In this document: piece after piece, positions 1-8,731 of the stretch
Numbering within the stretch: position 1 is the stretch's first letter
Layout: every line of letters starts with the position of its first letter
Origin: Thiobacillus sp. UBA3361
GTDB lineage: Bacteria; Pseudomonadota; Gammaproteobacteria; Burkholderiales; Thiobacillaceae
Length of the DNA: 62,012 bases
Direction of reading: 5' to 3'
Assembly (NCBI GenBank): GCA_002360535.1
Contig: DEQR01000078.1
Span: 1-62,012 of the forward strand
Position numbers and translations under genes: made by a program
The notes under the pieces: generated by a model
Database searches by the model: none
What the model was told of the DNA's origin: nothing
The model's input: only the letters and a program-made list of their open reading frames with translations

Positions 1-75
1 CCAACAGGACAGGAGCGGGCGAGGGGAGCGTTACTGGCGGTGGAGCCGGATTGGCAATCCGGCCCCGACCCTTTC

Positions 76-795
76 TCAAACCTTTCGGCCATTCCCCAGC
101 CATTGGCTGGCCCGGGCCCGCCAGCCGACCGCCAGGAGCGGGAGTCCGGCCAGTTCCTCCAACTCGGCCCACTTCGCTCCGTCCGCAAACAGTGTCCGGA
201 ACAGCCGGGCCACGGGCCATTCCGGTAGAGGCCGGTCCAAATGGATCAGCATGTCGCCGGGGCCCGCCATGCCTTCCTCCAGCACCCGGTAGTACCAGCC
301 CGTGCGGCCGCTGTCCCGGACCCGTTCCAGCATGTCCGGCACGGCGAAGCGCAGGTTGAGTTTGCGGCACGGGCTGCGCCCCTGCGACACCTGGATGACG
401 GCACCGCCCAGCCGAAAGATGTCGCCCAGACAGACGTCGTCCTCGGTAAGGCCGAGGGTGGAGAGGTTCTCTCCGAAGCCGCCGAGCTCGAAGGCCGGCC
501 GATGCGGAAACTGCTCGCGCCAGGCGGGGTAATGTTCCGCCGGGTAATGGTGCAGGGCCTTGTCCGGGCCGCCATGGTGGATGCGGTCGGCCTGTTGGTC
601 GCCGGCCAGGCCCAGGCGGGTGACGGCCAGGGGGCGGCCAATGGGGAGCTTGTGAATGGCGCTCGGCAAGCCTTCCTCACCCAGGGGGCGGATGCTGCCT
701 GCCCGCAGGGAGAGCAGGGCGAAAACGGTATTCGAGGGCAGGGCGGTCAATGGTGATGCGGAAGGCGGGCCGTCGGGCGGAACAAGCCTGCCCAT
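76..795 (-). CDS. MOSC domain protein (YiiM-like)
   Basis: This 239-residue protein resembles YiiM-type MOSC proteins, which bind sulfurated molybdenum or molybdenum-cofactor adducts. The core contains the family features LGLAGDQQADRIHHGG, GENLSTLGL and VSQGRSPCRKLN, whose cysteine lies where MOSC proteins keep their conserved cysteine. The ATG at 795 was chosen because upstream codons overlap the neighbouring gene and look like shadow sequence. It is the last gene on this strand after the nar cluster and the DsrC-like gene, so a role in molybdenum or sulfur-carrier chemistry linked to nitrate reductase is possible but only inferred. Bases 1-75 show no gene. Confidence 0.8.
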   Translation of the reverse strand: MGRLVPPDGPPSASPLTALPSNTVFALLSLRAGSIRPLGEEGLPSAIHKLPIGRPLAVTRLGLAGDQQADRIHHGGPDKALHHYPAEHYPAWREQFPHRPAFELGGFGENLSTLGLTEDDVCLGDIFRLGGAVIQVSQGRSPCRKLNLRFAVPDMLERVRDSGRTGWYYRVLEEGMAGPGDMLIHLDRPLPEWPVARLFRTLFADGAKWAELEELAGLPLLAVGWRARASQWLGNGRKV

Positions 796-823
796 GGCAC
801 CGGGAAGGTGCCGGTCGGCACCC

Positions 824-1255
824 TCAGGGCTGGCAGCCCATGATGGCGTACATCTCCCGCAGGCGCTGGGCCTGGACCCCCATCGCCAGGATGGTGGCGT
901 CATCCCGCGCACCCAGCAGGATGGTGGGGATGATGATCCGTTCGCGGGTCATCTTGAACGCCTCCCACGGGATGCGGAAGGCCGCCACCCGCATGGGGTC
1001 GGAAGCACTCATTTGGCCTAGGACGCTGTCCAACACGGCGCTGTGGTAGTTCACCTGGGCACGCAGTTCCAGCACGTCGCGCGGGTCCTGGACCGTCAGC
1101 ATGCGCACCAGGCTGGCCCGTGCCTGGGCCAGGGCGGCGCAGGCATCATCCGTGGGACCGGCGCGGGCCGGCTTGGGCAGTCCCAGCAGGACGATGGCGG
1201 CCAGCAGCGTGGCGGTGAGCAGGCTTTTCAGGGGGGAGAGGCGGCGTGTGGGCAT
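824..1255 (-). CDS. small exported protein of unknown function
   Basis: A 143-residue protein with an N-terminal signal peptide: basic MPTRR, a hydrophobic stretch at about residues 10-27, then a likely cleavage near ARAG. The mature part is helical, contains two cysteines (DDACAAL and the C-terminal MGCQP) and has no motif I recognise. The start at 1255 gives the signal peptide and lies 26 bp after the DsrC-like gene, so co-transcription is likely. Its position between a DsrC-family gene and a MOSC gene, downstream of nar, suggests a periplasmic accessory role in nitrate or sulfur metabolism, but nothing in the sequence proves that. Confidence 0.7.
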   Translation of the reverse strand: MPTRRLSPLKSLLTATLLAAIVLLGLPKPARAGPTDDACAALAQARASLVRMLTVQDPRDVLELRAQVNYHSAVLDSVLGQMSASDPMRVAAFRIPWEAFKMTRERIIIPTILLGARDDATILAMGVQAQRLREMYAIMGCQP

Positions 1256-1281
1256 GGTGGATATGGCCGTAGTGGGATGGT

Positions 1282-1719
1282 TCAGTGCTCCCCCTTGGTC
1301 TTGCGGATGCCGGCCAGCCGGTTGCCCTGCTTCTGCGGGCCGCCCATGGGGAAGATGTCGTGCAGGTAGCGGCTGTTGCCCTTGTCGGGGCCCCACGCCA
1401 CCCGGAAGTGCTTGACCATGTCCCGCACCGGCGCCTGCACGCTGTGTTCCTCGTAGTACTCGCGTATGAAGCGGATCACCTGCCAATGCTCGTCGGTGAG
1501 TGTCAATTTTTCCTGGACGGCCAGGGCGCGGGCGTAGCCTTCGCTCCAGTCCTCCATGTTGAGGATGTAGCCTTCCGGGTCGGTGAGCACCGTCCGGCCG
1601 TCCACCTCCAGCTCACGGGTGTAGATGGCGTAGGGGTTGGCGGTGTCCTTGGCCTCGGGCAGGTGGTGGCTCTGGGGCATGTTGAACTTGCGCGGTGTCT
1701 GGGATGCGGACATGGTCAT
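1282..1719 (-). CDS. DsrC/TusE-family protein lacking both C-terminal cysteines
   Basis: A 145-residue member of the DsrC/TusE/DsvC sulfur-relay family, recognised from DPEGYILNMEDWSEGYARAL, LTDEHWQVIRFIREYY and the C-terminal arm IFPMGGPQKQGNRLAGI. In DsrC and TusE this arm carries one or two cysteines that bind persulfide or form the trisulfide. Here both positions are replaced (QGNRLAG and KTKGEH) and the whole protein has no cysteine. It therefore cannot act as a sulfur carrier and fits the cysteine-free subgroup thought to be regulatory. It lies 190 bp downstream of narI on the same strand. The start is uncertain: ATGs at 1719 and 1713 are both possible. Confidence 0.88.
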   Translation of the reverse strand: MTMSASQTPRKFNMPQSHHLPEAKDTANPYAIYTRELEVDGRTVLTDPEGYILNMEDWSEGYARALAVQEKLTLTDEHWQVIRFIREYYEEHSVQAPVRDMVKHFRVAWGPDKGNSRYLHDIFPMGGPQKQGNRLAGIRKTKGEH

Positions 1720-1909
1720 GGCATTACTTGAACAGGTTGCTTGGGTATGGAGGTTGGACCGGTTGGCCGGTGTCGGCCTTGATAAAAGTCAGCCTCCATC
1801 CACCACGGGTTGAAAAAGGGCCACCGTGACACGACTCGTGGAAAACAGGAGTTGCGAAGGAGGGGACGAGACGCGGGAAAGGTCACGGTGGCGCGAAATC
1901 GAAGGATGA

Positions 1910-2599
1910 TCAGGCGACCCGCTTGGCGCGCACGATCTGGTAGGCGCGGAACAGGTAGCTCACCGGCGCGCTGAAGATGTGCACCAGGCGGGTGAAGGGG
2001 AAGAACAGGAACACCGACAGGCCCAGGAAGATGTGCAGCTTATAGACCGTGTCCAGGCCGCGCAGCAGCTCCGGGTTGGGTTGCAGCAGGACGATGCTCT
2101 GCACCCACTCGGCCAGGCGCAACATGACCGTGGCGTCGCCGTTGCTGGCGTGCTCGATGGACCAGAAGATGGTGGAGAAGCCGACGCAGGCGGTCAGCAC
2201 CAGCCAGCCTAGGATGTTGATGTCCATCCAGCGGCTGGCGGCGCGCACCCGCTTGTTGGTCAGGCGCCGCAGCCACAGCATGGTGCCGCCCAGGATGACC
2301 ATGGCGCCGAAGATGCCGCCGGCATAGATGGCCAGGCCCTGGTGGGCCATGTCGGACATGCCGATGGCCTGGAACACGGCGTGGGGAGTCAGCAGGCCCA
2401 CCATGTGGCCGCCGATGATGCCCAGCATGCCGATGTGGAACACGTTGCTGGCGAAGCGCATGTTCTGCTTCGACAGCAGTTGGCTGGAGTCGCTCTTCCA
2501 GGTGTATTGCTCGTGGTCGAAGCGGATCCAGCTGCCCAGGATGAAGGTGGCCAGGGCCAGGTAGGGGTAGACCCCGAAGAGGATTTGATGCAGGTCCAT
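1910..2599 (-). CDS. narI: Respiratory nitrate reductase gamma subunit (cytochrome b)
   Basis: NarI is the membrane dihaem cytochrome b that takes electrons from quinol and passes them to NarH. The 229 residues match the family length. Five hydrophobic segments are visible. The four haem ligands are present with the correct spacing: FHIGMLGIIGGHMVG (two His 10 apart) and LHIFLGLS...RLVHIFSAP (two His 18 apart). It is the last structural gene of narGHJI and is separated from narJ by a 101 bp junction containing an imperfect palindromic repeat. Confidence 0.97.
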   Translation of the reverse strand: MDLHQILFGVYPYLALATFILGSWIRFDHEQYTWKSDSSQLLSKQNMRFASNVFHIGMLGIIGGHMVGLLTPHAVFQAIGMSDMAHQGLAIYAGGIFGAMVILGGTMLWLRRLTNKRVRAASRWMDINILGWLVLTACVGFSTIFWSIEHASNGDATVMLRLAEWVQSIVLLQPNPELLRGLDTVYKLHIFLGLSVFLFFPFTRLVHIFSAPVSYLFRAYQIVRAKRVA

Positions 2600-2611
2600 G
2601 GTGACTCCTTA

Positions 2612-2695
2612 GGAATGGGGAATGAGGAATGGGGAATGAGGGATGGGATAAGGGGCCTGGGTGTTCTCGTTACCCATCCCCCATTCCTCATCCCC
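2612..2695. repeat. palindromic repeat in the narJ-narI junction
   Basis: The junction is built from repeated GGGGAATGAGGAAT-type units on one arm (2612-2646) and a partly complementary CCCATCCCCCATTCCTC arm (2673-2695). Transcribed RNA could form a long imperfect hairpin between narJ and narI. It is not coding. Its sequence is unrelated to the palindromes at the narG-narH and narK2-narG junctions. Confidence 0.75.
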
Positions 2696-2700
2696 GTTGT

Positions 2701-3246
2701 TCACGCCGCCGCCTTGATCAGTTGCGCGCGACCGCCGATCAGCCGCACCAGGGGCGCGTAGGGGCTGCCGGCCTCTTCCAGGTTGGTGGCCAGTTGGTTC
2801 AGCACCTTGGCCCACTGGGACAGGAACATCTCCGCCTCGCCCTCGTGCAGTTGGGAGGCGAACTCCAGCACCAGGGGCAGGAAGTCGGGCAGCTCGTTGA
2901 CACCTTCGTCGGCGCCCTCGGCGCGGGTGACGATCTCCAGGCCGTATTCCTTGTAGAACTCGGTCAGGTCGATGAGCGCCGGCCCCCGGTTCTTGTCGTC
3001 GCCGAACAGGTGGTGGGTCAGGTGCAGGGCGTGCTCGGGCGTCAGGTCGAAGGTCAGCACGTAGGACGATTGCCATTCGGTCAGGGGCAAGGGCTCCATC
3101 CGGTCGATGAAGTCCAGCACCACCCGGCCCTCGCCGGGCCGGAACTCGCCGCCGAATTTGGCCCGCTCGCGGATTTCCCACAGCACCGAGACCAGTTCGT
3201 CGTCCGGATAGTCGAGCAGCTTGGAGAGAATGCGGTAGAAGAACAT
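2701..3246 (-). CDS. narJ: Nitrate reductase assembly chaperone
   Basis: NarJ (TorD-like family) binds apo-NarG and supervises molybdenum-cofactor insertion and membrane docking; it is not part of the final enzyme. The 181 residues are helical and begin with FYRILSKLLDYPDDEL, typical of NarJ, followed by the family region YVLTFDLTPEHALHLTHHLFGD. It follows narH by 18 bp, consistent with one operon. Confidence 0.95.
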   Translation of the reverse strand: MFFYRILSKLLDYPDDELVSVLWEIRERAKFGGEFRPGEGRVVLDFIDRMEPLPLTEWQSSYVLTFDLTPEHALHLTHHLFGDDKNRGPALIDLTEFYKEYGLEIVTRAEGADEGVNELPDFLPLVLEFASQLHEGEAEMFLSQWAKVLNQLATNLEEAGSPYAPLVRLIGGRAQLIKAAA

Positions 3247-3264
3247 GGCGTATCCCTCCCTGGC

Positions 3265-4812
3265 TCAGCGCTCGTCCGCCGACGGGGCGGGCGCCAGGGA
3301 TTCCACCGTCTCCTTGCGCCGCTCGGGGAACAGGGAGTTGGGGGAGATGCCCTGGGACGAGTCGTTGCCGAAGGTGAAGCCGTTCTGGCCCTGGTGGCCG
3401 TAAAAGTCGTCCAGGCTGATCTCCTGGTGGCCGGTGGGGATGACGAAGCGGTCTTCATAGTTGGCGATGGCCATGTAGCGGTACATCTCGCGGGCCGTGT
3501 CCTCGTCGATGCCGGCGGTCTTCAGCGCGGCGGTGGCGGGTTCGCCCTCCACGTGGATGGAGCGCATGTAGCTGCGCATGGCGATCATCCGGTTCAGGGC
3601 CAGGCGGATGGGCTCCTCCTTGCCGGCGGTGAGCAGGTTGGCGAGGTATTTCACCGGCAGGCGCAGGGTGCCTTCCTTGGGGATGCAGCCGTCGGCCTCA
3701 GTGGGCAGGTTGCCCTGGTCGATGTGGGACTGCACCGGCGACAGGGGCGGCACGTACCAGACCATGGGCAGGGTGCGGAACTCCGGGTGCATGGGGAAGG
3801 CGATCTTCCAGTCCATGGCCATCTTCCAGATGGGGGACTTGCGGGCGGCCTCGATCCAGTCTTCGGGGATGCCTTCCAGGCGCGCGGCCTCGATCACCTT
3901 GGGATCGTTGGGGTCGAGGAAGATGCGGGTGTGCGCCTCGTACAGGTCCTTGGGATCGGTGGTGGAGGCCAGTTCCTCGATGCGGTCGGCGTCGTAGAGC
4001 ATGATGCCGTTGTAGCGGATGCGGCCCACACAGGATTCGGAACACACCGTGGGCATGCCGGATTCCACCCGTGGGTAGCAGCCGATGCACTTCTCGGCCT
4101 TGCCCGATTCCCAGTTGTAGAACACCTTCTTGTAGGGGCAGGAGGAGATGCACATGCGCCAGCCGCGGCACTTGTCCTGGTCCACCAGCACGATGCCGTC
4201 TTCCTCGCGCTTGTAGATGGAGCCGGACGGGCAGGCCGCGACGCAGGCCGGGTTGATGCAGTGGTTGCAGATGCGCGGCAGGTACATGTGGAAGGTGTGC
4301 TCGAACTGCTTGTAGATCTCCTTCTCCAGGTTGTGCATGTTCCGGTCCCGGGCGCGGGACTCGAACTCGCCGGCCAGGTCGTCTTCCCAGTTGGGGCCCC
4401 AGGTGACCTTGTCCATCTTCTCGCCGGTGATCTGGGACACGGGTCGGGCGGTGGGGGCGGCTTCGGACAGGGGGGCGTTCTGCAGCCGGGCGTAGTCGAA
4501 GGTGAACGGCTCGTAGTAGTCGTCGATCTCCGGCATGTCCGGGTTGGCGAAGATGTTCAGCAGCCGGTCCAGCTTGGAGCCGGACTTCAGTTGCAGCTTG
4601 CCGTTCTTCAACTCCCAGCCGCCGCGCCAGATCTCCTGGTTTTCCCACTGCTTGGGATAGCCGATGCCGGGCTTGGACTCCACGTTGTTGAACCACATGT
4701 ACTCGGCGCCCTTGCGGTTGGTCCAGACGTTCTTGCAGGTCACCGAGCAGGTGTGGCAGCCGATGCACTTGTCCAGGTTGAAGACGAAGGCGAATTGGGC
4801 TCTGACTTTCAT
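3265..4812 (-). CDS. narH: Respiratory nitrate reductase beta subunit (Fe-S)
   Basis: NarH carries one [3Fe-4S] and three [4Fe-4S] clusters between NarI and NarG on the cytoplasmic side. In the 515 residues the cysteine groups are visible: CIGCHTCSVTC near residue 16, CNHCINPACVAAC near 180, CRGWRMCISSC (Trp in place of a Cys, as in the three-iron cluster site of NarH) near 215, and CIGC...CSESC near 242. No cysteine group appears broken. It is separated from narG by a 98 bp junction filled by a palindromic element. Confidence 0.97.
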   Translation of the reverse strand: MKVRAQFAFVFNLDKCIGCHTCSVTCKNVWTNRKGAEYMWFNNVESKPGIGYPKQWENQEIWRGGWELKNGKLQLKSGSKLDRLLNIFANPDMPEIDDYYEPFTFDYARLQNAPLSEAAPTARPVSQITGEKMDKVTWGPNWEDDLAGEFESRARDRNMHNLEKEIYKQFEHTFHMYLPRICNHCINPACVAACPSGSIYKREEDGIVLVDQDKCRGWRMCISSCPYKKVFYNWESGKAEKCIGCYPRVESGMPTVCSESCVGRIRYNGIMLYDADRIEELASTTDPKDLYEAHTRIFLDPNDPKVIEAARLEGIPEDWIEAARKSPIWKMAMDWKIAFPMHPEFRTLPMVWYVPPLSPVQSHIDQGNLPTEADGCIPKEGTLRLPVKYLANLLTAGKEEPIRLALNRMIAMRSYMRSIHVEGEPATAALKTAGIDEDTAREMYRYMAIANYEDRFVIPTGHQEISLDDFYGHQGQNGFTFGNDSSQGISPNSLFPERRKETVESLAPAPSADER

Positions 4813-4828
4813 TTAACTTCTCCTATCT

Positions 4829-4903
4829 CGTAGGGCGGATTAGGCGTAGCCGTAATCCGCCGGATGTGTGGCGGCGGATTGCGCTTCGCTAATCCGCCCT
4901 ACG
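4829..4903. repeat. REP-like palindrome between narG and narH
   Basis: A strong inverted repeat: CGTAGGGCGGATTA at 4829-4842 pairs with TAATCCGCCCTACG at 4890-4903, and inner arms (GTAATCCGCC / GGCGGATTGC) extend the pairing. The sequence resembles the dispersed GTAGGGCGGATTA...TAATCCGCCCTAC intergenic repeats of many proteobacteria. As RNA it could stabilise the narG end or modulate narH expression; that is inference. Confidence 0.9.
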
Positions 4904-4910
4904 GGTTGGT

Positions 4911-7900
4911 TCATTTCGTTCCGATGCCGACGGGGTTGCGCTGCTGCTCGCGCTCGGGGGTGAGCGGCCGCTCCAGCCAGTCCACGTCCCGGTCCTCGAT
5001 CTTGCGCACCACCACTACCTCGTCCCGGTTGCTGCCCACCGGGCCGTAGTAGTTGAAGCTGTAGGCCAGCTGGACGTAGCCGCCGATCATGTGGGTGGGC
5101 TTGACCACCACCCGGGTGACCGAGTTGAGGATGCCGCCGCGCTTGCCAGTGGTGGGCGAGCCGGGCACGTTCACGTTCTTCTCCTGGGCGTGGTACATGA
5201 GCGCCATGCCGCGCGGTACCCGCTGGCTGACCACCGCCCGGGCCACGGTCGCGCCGTTGGCGTTGACCGCCTCCACCCAGTCGTTGTCGCGGATGCCGAC
5301 GCTCTTGGCGTCTTCCTCGGCGATCCAGAAGTAGGGGCCGCCGCGGAACAGGTTGAGCATGCGCAGGTTGTCCTGGTAGCTGGAGTGGATGCCCCACTTG
5401 GAGTGGGGGGTGATCCAGGACAGCACCAGATGGGGCCCCTTGGTCACGCTGGCGGGCACCTTCTTGTGCTCCTGCATGTCCACGGGTGGCTTGAAGGTGC
5501 AGAAGCCCTCGCCGAAGTCCAGCATCCACTCGTGGTCCTGATAGAAGTGGGCCCGGCCGGTGAGGGTGCGGAACGGGATGTGCTCGTGCACGTTGGTGTA
5601 GCCGGCGTTGTAGGACACGTGCTCCGACTCGATGCCGGACCAGGTGGGCGCGGTGATGATCTTGCGCGGCTGGGCGACGATGTCGCGGAAGGTGAACTTG
5701 TCCTCGTGGCGGCCGGCGTACAGGTGGTGGTGGTCGATGCCGGTCTTCTTGGACAGGCTGGTCCAGGACTTGTGCGCCACCTCGCCGTTGGTCTCCGGCG
5801 CCATGCGCATCACCGCGTCACAGACGCCGATGTCCTCCTCCAGGCTGGGCATGCCGAAGGACACGCCGTGCTCCTTCACCGTGTAGTTGCACTTCTTGAG
5901 CTCCTCGTATTCCTGCTCCGTGTTCCAGTCGATGCCCTTGATGTTGTTGCCCAGCTTGGTCATCAGCGGGCCCAGGGCGATGAACTTGTTGTAGGTCTGG
6001 GCGTAGTCCCGCTCCACCAGCTTGATGAGCGGCATGGTCTTGCCGGGGATGGGGTCGCAGTCGCCCTTCTTCCAGTCCTTCACCTGGCCCAGGGGCTGCG
6101 CCAGTTCGAAGGGCGAGTCGTGCTGCATGGGCAGGGCGACGATGTCCTTCCGCACGCCCAGGTGCTTGCCGGCCAGGCCGGAGAACTTCTTCGCCAGGGC
6201 CTTGAAGATCTGCCAGTCGGACTTGGATTCCCAGCCGGGAGAGACCGCCTCGGACAGCGGGTGGATGAAGGGGTGCATGTCCGTGGTGTTGAGGTCGTGC
6301 TTCTCGTACCAGGTGGCGGTGGGCAGGATGATGTCCGAGTAGGCGCCGGTGGAATTGAGGCGGAAGTTGATGTCCACCATCAGGTCCAGCTTGCCGGCGG
6401 GGGCCTCGGCCACCCATTTCACCTCCTTGCAGTCGTTGCCGACGCCGCCTTCCTGCAAGACGCCGTTCTGGGCGCCCAGCAGGTGCTTGAGGAAGTATTC
6501 ATGGCCCTTGGCCGAGGTGCCGATCAGGTTGCCGCGCCAGACGATGAGGTTGCGCGGCCAGTTCACCGGGTTGTCCGGGTCGGCGTAGGCCACGTCCAGG
6601 GCGCCGGACTTGAGCTGCTCGGCGACATACCTGGCGGCGCCCGCCTCGTCGGTGGCGCCGGCCTTGGCCGCCTCGTTGGCCAGTTCGATGGGGTTCTTGT
6701 TGAAGTGGGGCGCGGACGGCAGCCAGCCCAGGCGGGTGGAGACCACGTTGTAGTCCGCCAGGCTGTAGCCCTTGTTGCGGCCCTTGCCGGCGGGGGACAG
6801 CAGGTGGTCGGCCTTGACCGTCTCGTAGCGCCACTGGTCGGTGTGGAAGTACCAGTAGGAGGTGGAGTTCTGGTGCCGGGGCGGACGGTGCCAGTCCAGA
6901 CCGAAGGCGATGGGCGCCCAGCCGGCCTGGGGCCGCAGCTTCTCCTGGCCCACGTAGTGCGCCCAGCCGCCGCCCGACTGGCCGACGCAGCCGCACATGT
7001 GCAGCAGGTTCATGATGGAGCGGTAGGACTGGTCGTGGTGGTACCAGTGGTTGATGGCGGCGCCCAGGATGACCATGGACTTGCCCTGGGTCTTGGCGGC
7101 GTTGTCGGCGAATTCGCGGCCGGTGCGCTCGATGTCGGCGGCCTTTACGCCGGTGACCTTGGCGGCCCAGGCGGGGGTGTAGGCGACATTGGCATCGGCG
7201 TAGGACTTGGCCACGTTGCCGCCGCCCAGGCCGCGATCGACGCCGTACTGGGCCAGCAGCAGGTCGAACACCGAGGTCACCAGGGCGTCGGAGCCGTCGG
7301 CCAGCTTCACCCGGCGGGCCGGTACATTGCGCCACAGCAGGTCGGGTTCATCGGGGGTGAAGTGCGGGAAGCCCACTGACACCACCTCGGTGCCGGCCTT
7401 GCCCTGGCAGGTCAATTCCAGCTTCGTGTCGGCGCCGCCGGCCTTTTCCAGCAGGTTCCACTTGCCCTCTTCGCCCCAGCGGAAGCCGATGGTGCCGTTG
7501 GGGGCGACGTACTGACCGGCGTTCTCGTCGAAACCGATGGTCTTCCACTCCGGGTTGTTGGTCTCGTTCAGGTTGCCGGCGAAGTCGGAGGCACGCAGGT
7601 TGCGGTCGGTCACATAACCGCTTTCATGCGGACGCAGCAGCACCTGCATGGGCAGGTCGGTGTACTTGCGGGCGTACTCCTGGAAGTAGGGCACCTGCCG
7701 CTCGACGTAGAACTCCTTCAGCGCCACGTGGCCCATGGCCATGAAGGCGGCCGAGTCGGTGCCCTGCTTCACCGGCATCCACAGGTCGGCGAACTTCACG
7801 TATTCGGCGTAGTCCGGCGCCATGGAGACGATCTTGGTGCCCTTGTAGCGGGTCTCGATGGCGAAGTGGGCGTCCGGCGTCCGGGTCATGGGCAGGTTGG

Positions 7901-8663
7901 CGCCGGCGATGATGATGTACGTCGAGTTGTACCAGTCGGCCGCCTCGGGCACGTCGGTCTGCTCGCCCCAGGTCTGCGGGCTGGCCACCGGCAGGTCGCA
8001 GTACCAGTCGTAGAACGAGCCGCAGGCGGCGCCGATGAGGGAGAGGTAACGGCTGCCGGCGGCGTAGGAGATCATGGACATGGCCGGGATCGGCGAGAAG
8101 CCGTAGATGCGGTCCGGGCCCCACTTGTCGATGGTGTACACGTTGGCGGCGGCGGCGATCTCCAGCACCTCGTCCCAGCTGGTGCGCACGAAGCCGCCCA
8201 GGCCGCGCACCTTGACGTACTTGTCGCGCTTGGCGGGGTCGGCCTGGATGGCGGCCCAGGCCTCGACCGGATCCTTGCCGGATTTCTTCTCGGCGCGGTA
8301 CAGGTCGAGAAGGCGGCCGCGGATCATCGGGTACTTGATGCGATGCGGCGAGTACAGATACCAGGAGAACGACGCACCCCGCTGGCAGCCGCGCGGCTCG
8401 TGGTTGGGCATGTCCTCCCGGGTGCGCGGGTAGTCGGTCTGCTGCATCTCGAAGGAGACCAGGCCGTTCTTGACGAAGATCTTCCATGAGCAGCCGCCGG
8501 TGCAGTTCACGCCGTGTGTGGAGCGCACCACCTTGTCGTGGCGCCAGCGGTTCCTGTAGGCGTCTTCCCACTTGCGGTCCTCGATGGTCATCACGCCGTG
8601 GCCGCCGGAGAAGGGCTCCTTGGGGTGGGTGAAGAAGGTCAGGCGGTCTAGGAAGTGACTCAT
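4911..8663 (-). CDS. narG: Respiratory nitrate reductase alpha subunit
   Basis: NarG holds the bis-MGD molybdenum site and the FS0 [4Fe-4S] cluster and reduces nitrate to nitrite in the cytoplasm. The 1250 residues match the membrane-bound NarG family. The N-terminal FS0 ligands are visible as H50 and C54-GGC58 in HGVNCTGGCSW, with another Cys in EPRGCQRGASF. The segment QTDVPEAADWYNS contains the Asp expected to ligate molybdenum, and NLPMTRTPDAHF is a NarG hallmark. There is no Tat signal, as expected for a cytoplasm-facing enzyme. It starts 321 codons' worth downstream of no other gene on this strand than narK2, with a 68 bp palindrome-containing junction. Confidence 0.97.
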   Translation of the reverse strand: MSHFLDRLTFFTHPKEPFSGGHGVMTIEDRKWEDAYRNRWRHDKVVRSTHGVNCTGGCSWKIFVKNGLVSFEMQQTDYPRTREDMPNHEPRGCQRGASFSWYLYSPHRIKYPMIRGRLLDLYRAEKKSGKDPVEAWAAIQADPAKRDKYVKVRGLGGFVRTSWDEVLEIAAAANVYTIDKWGPDRIYGFSPIPAMSMISYAAGSRYLSLIGAACGSFYDWYCDLPVASPQTWGEQTDVPEAADWYNSTYIIIAGANLPMTRTPDAHFAIETRYKGTKIVSMAPDYAEYVKFADLWMPVKQGTDSAAFMAMGHVALKEFYVERQVPYFQEYARKYTDLPMQVLLRPHESGYVTDRNLRASDFAGNLNETNNPEWKTIGFDENAGQYVAPNGTIGFRWGEEGKWNLLEKAGGADTKLELTCQGKAGTEVVSVGFPHFTPDEPDLLWRNVPARRVKLADGSDALVTSVFDLLLAQYGVDRGLGGGNVAKSYADANVAYTPAWAAKVTGVKAADIERTGREFADNAAKTQGKSMVILGAAINHWYHHDQSYRSIMNLLHMCGCVGQSGGGWAHYVGQEKLRPQAGWAPIAFGLDWHRPPRHQNSTSYWYFHTDQWRYETVKADHLLSPAGKGRNKGYSLADYNVVSTRLGWLPSAPHFNKNPIELANEAAKAGATDEAGAARYVAEQLKSGALDVAYADPDNPVNWPRNLIVWRGNLIGTSAKGHEYFLKHLLGAQNGVLQEGGVGNDCKEVKWVAEAPAGKLDLMVDINFRLNSTGAYSDIILPTATWYEKHDLNTTDMHPFIHPLSEAVSPGWESKSDWQIFKALAKKFSGLAGKHLGVRKDIVALPMQHDSPFELAQPLGQVKDWKKGDCDPIPGKTMPLIKLVERDYAQTYNKFIALGPLMTKLGNNIKGIDWNTEQEYEELKKCNYTVKEHGVSFGMPSLEEDIGVCDAVMRMAPETNGEVAHKSWTSLSKKTGIDHHHLYAGRHEDKFTFRDIVAQPRKIITAPTWSGIESEHVSYNAGYTNVHEHIPFRTLTGRAHFYQDHEWMLDFGEGFCTFKPPVDMQEHKKVPASVTKGPHLVLSWITPHSKWGIHSSYQDNLRMLNLFRGGPYFWIAEEDAKSVGIRDNDWVEAVNANGATVARAVVSQRVPRGMALMYHAQEKNVNVPGSPTTGKRGGILNSVTRVVVKPTHMIGGYVQLAYSFNYYGPVGSNRDEVVVVRKIEDRDVDWLERPLTPEREQQRNPVGIGTK

Positions 8664-8682
8664 GTGTTGCTCCTTGCGGTTT

Positions 8683-8724
8683 CGTAGGGTGGGTTACGCC
8701 GCTGTGCGGCCAACCCACCCTACG
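8683..8724. repeat. palindromic element between narK2 and narG
   Basis: CGTAGGGTGGGTT (8683-8695) is followed by its complement AACCCACCCTACG (8712-8724), a 13 bp perfect stem around a 16 nt loop. It is related in style to the CGTAGGGTGGGTTA intergenic repeat found in many proteobacteria. It fills most of the 68 bp junction, directly upstream of the narG ribosome-binding site. Confidence 0.88.
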
Positions 8725-8731
8725 GTTGTCG

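Noticed and set aside
2629..4833. A 734-codon ORF antisense to narH and narJ
   Set aside because: It is a shadow of the GC-rich coding frames: low-complexity Gly/Val/Leu sequence without domains, opposite to well-identified nar genes.
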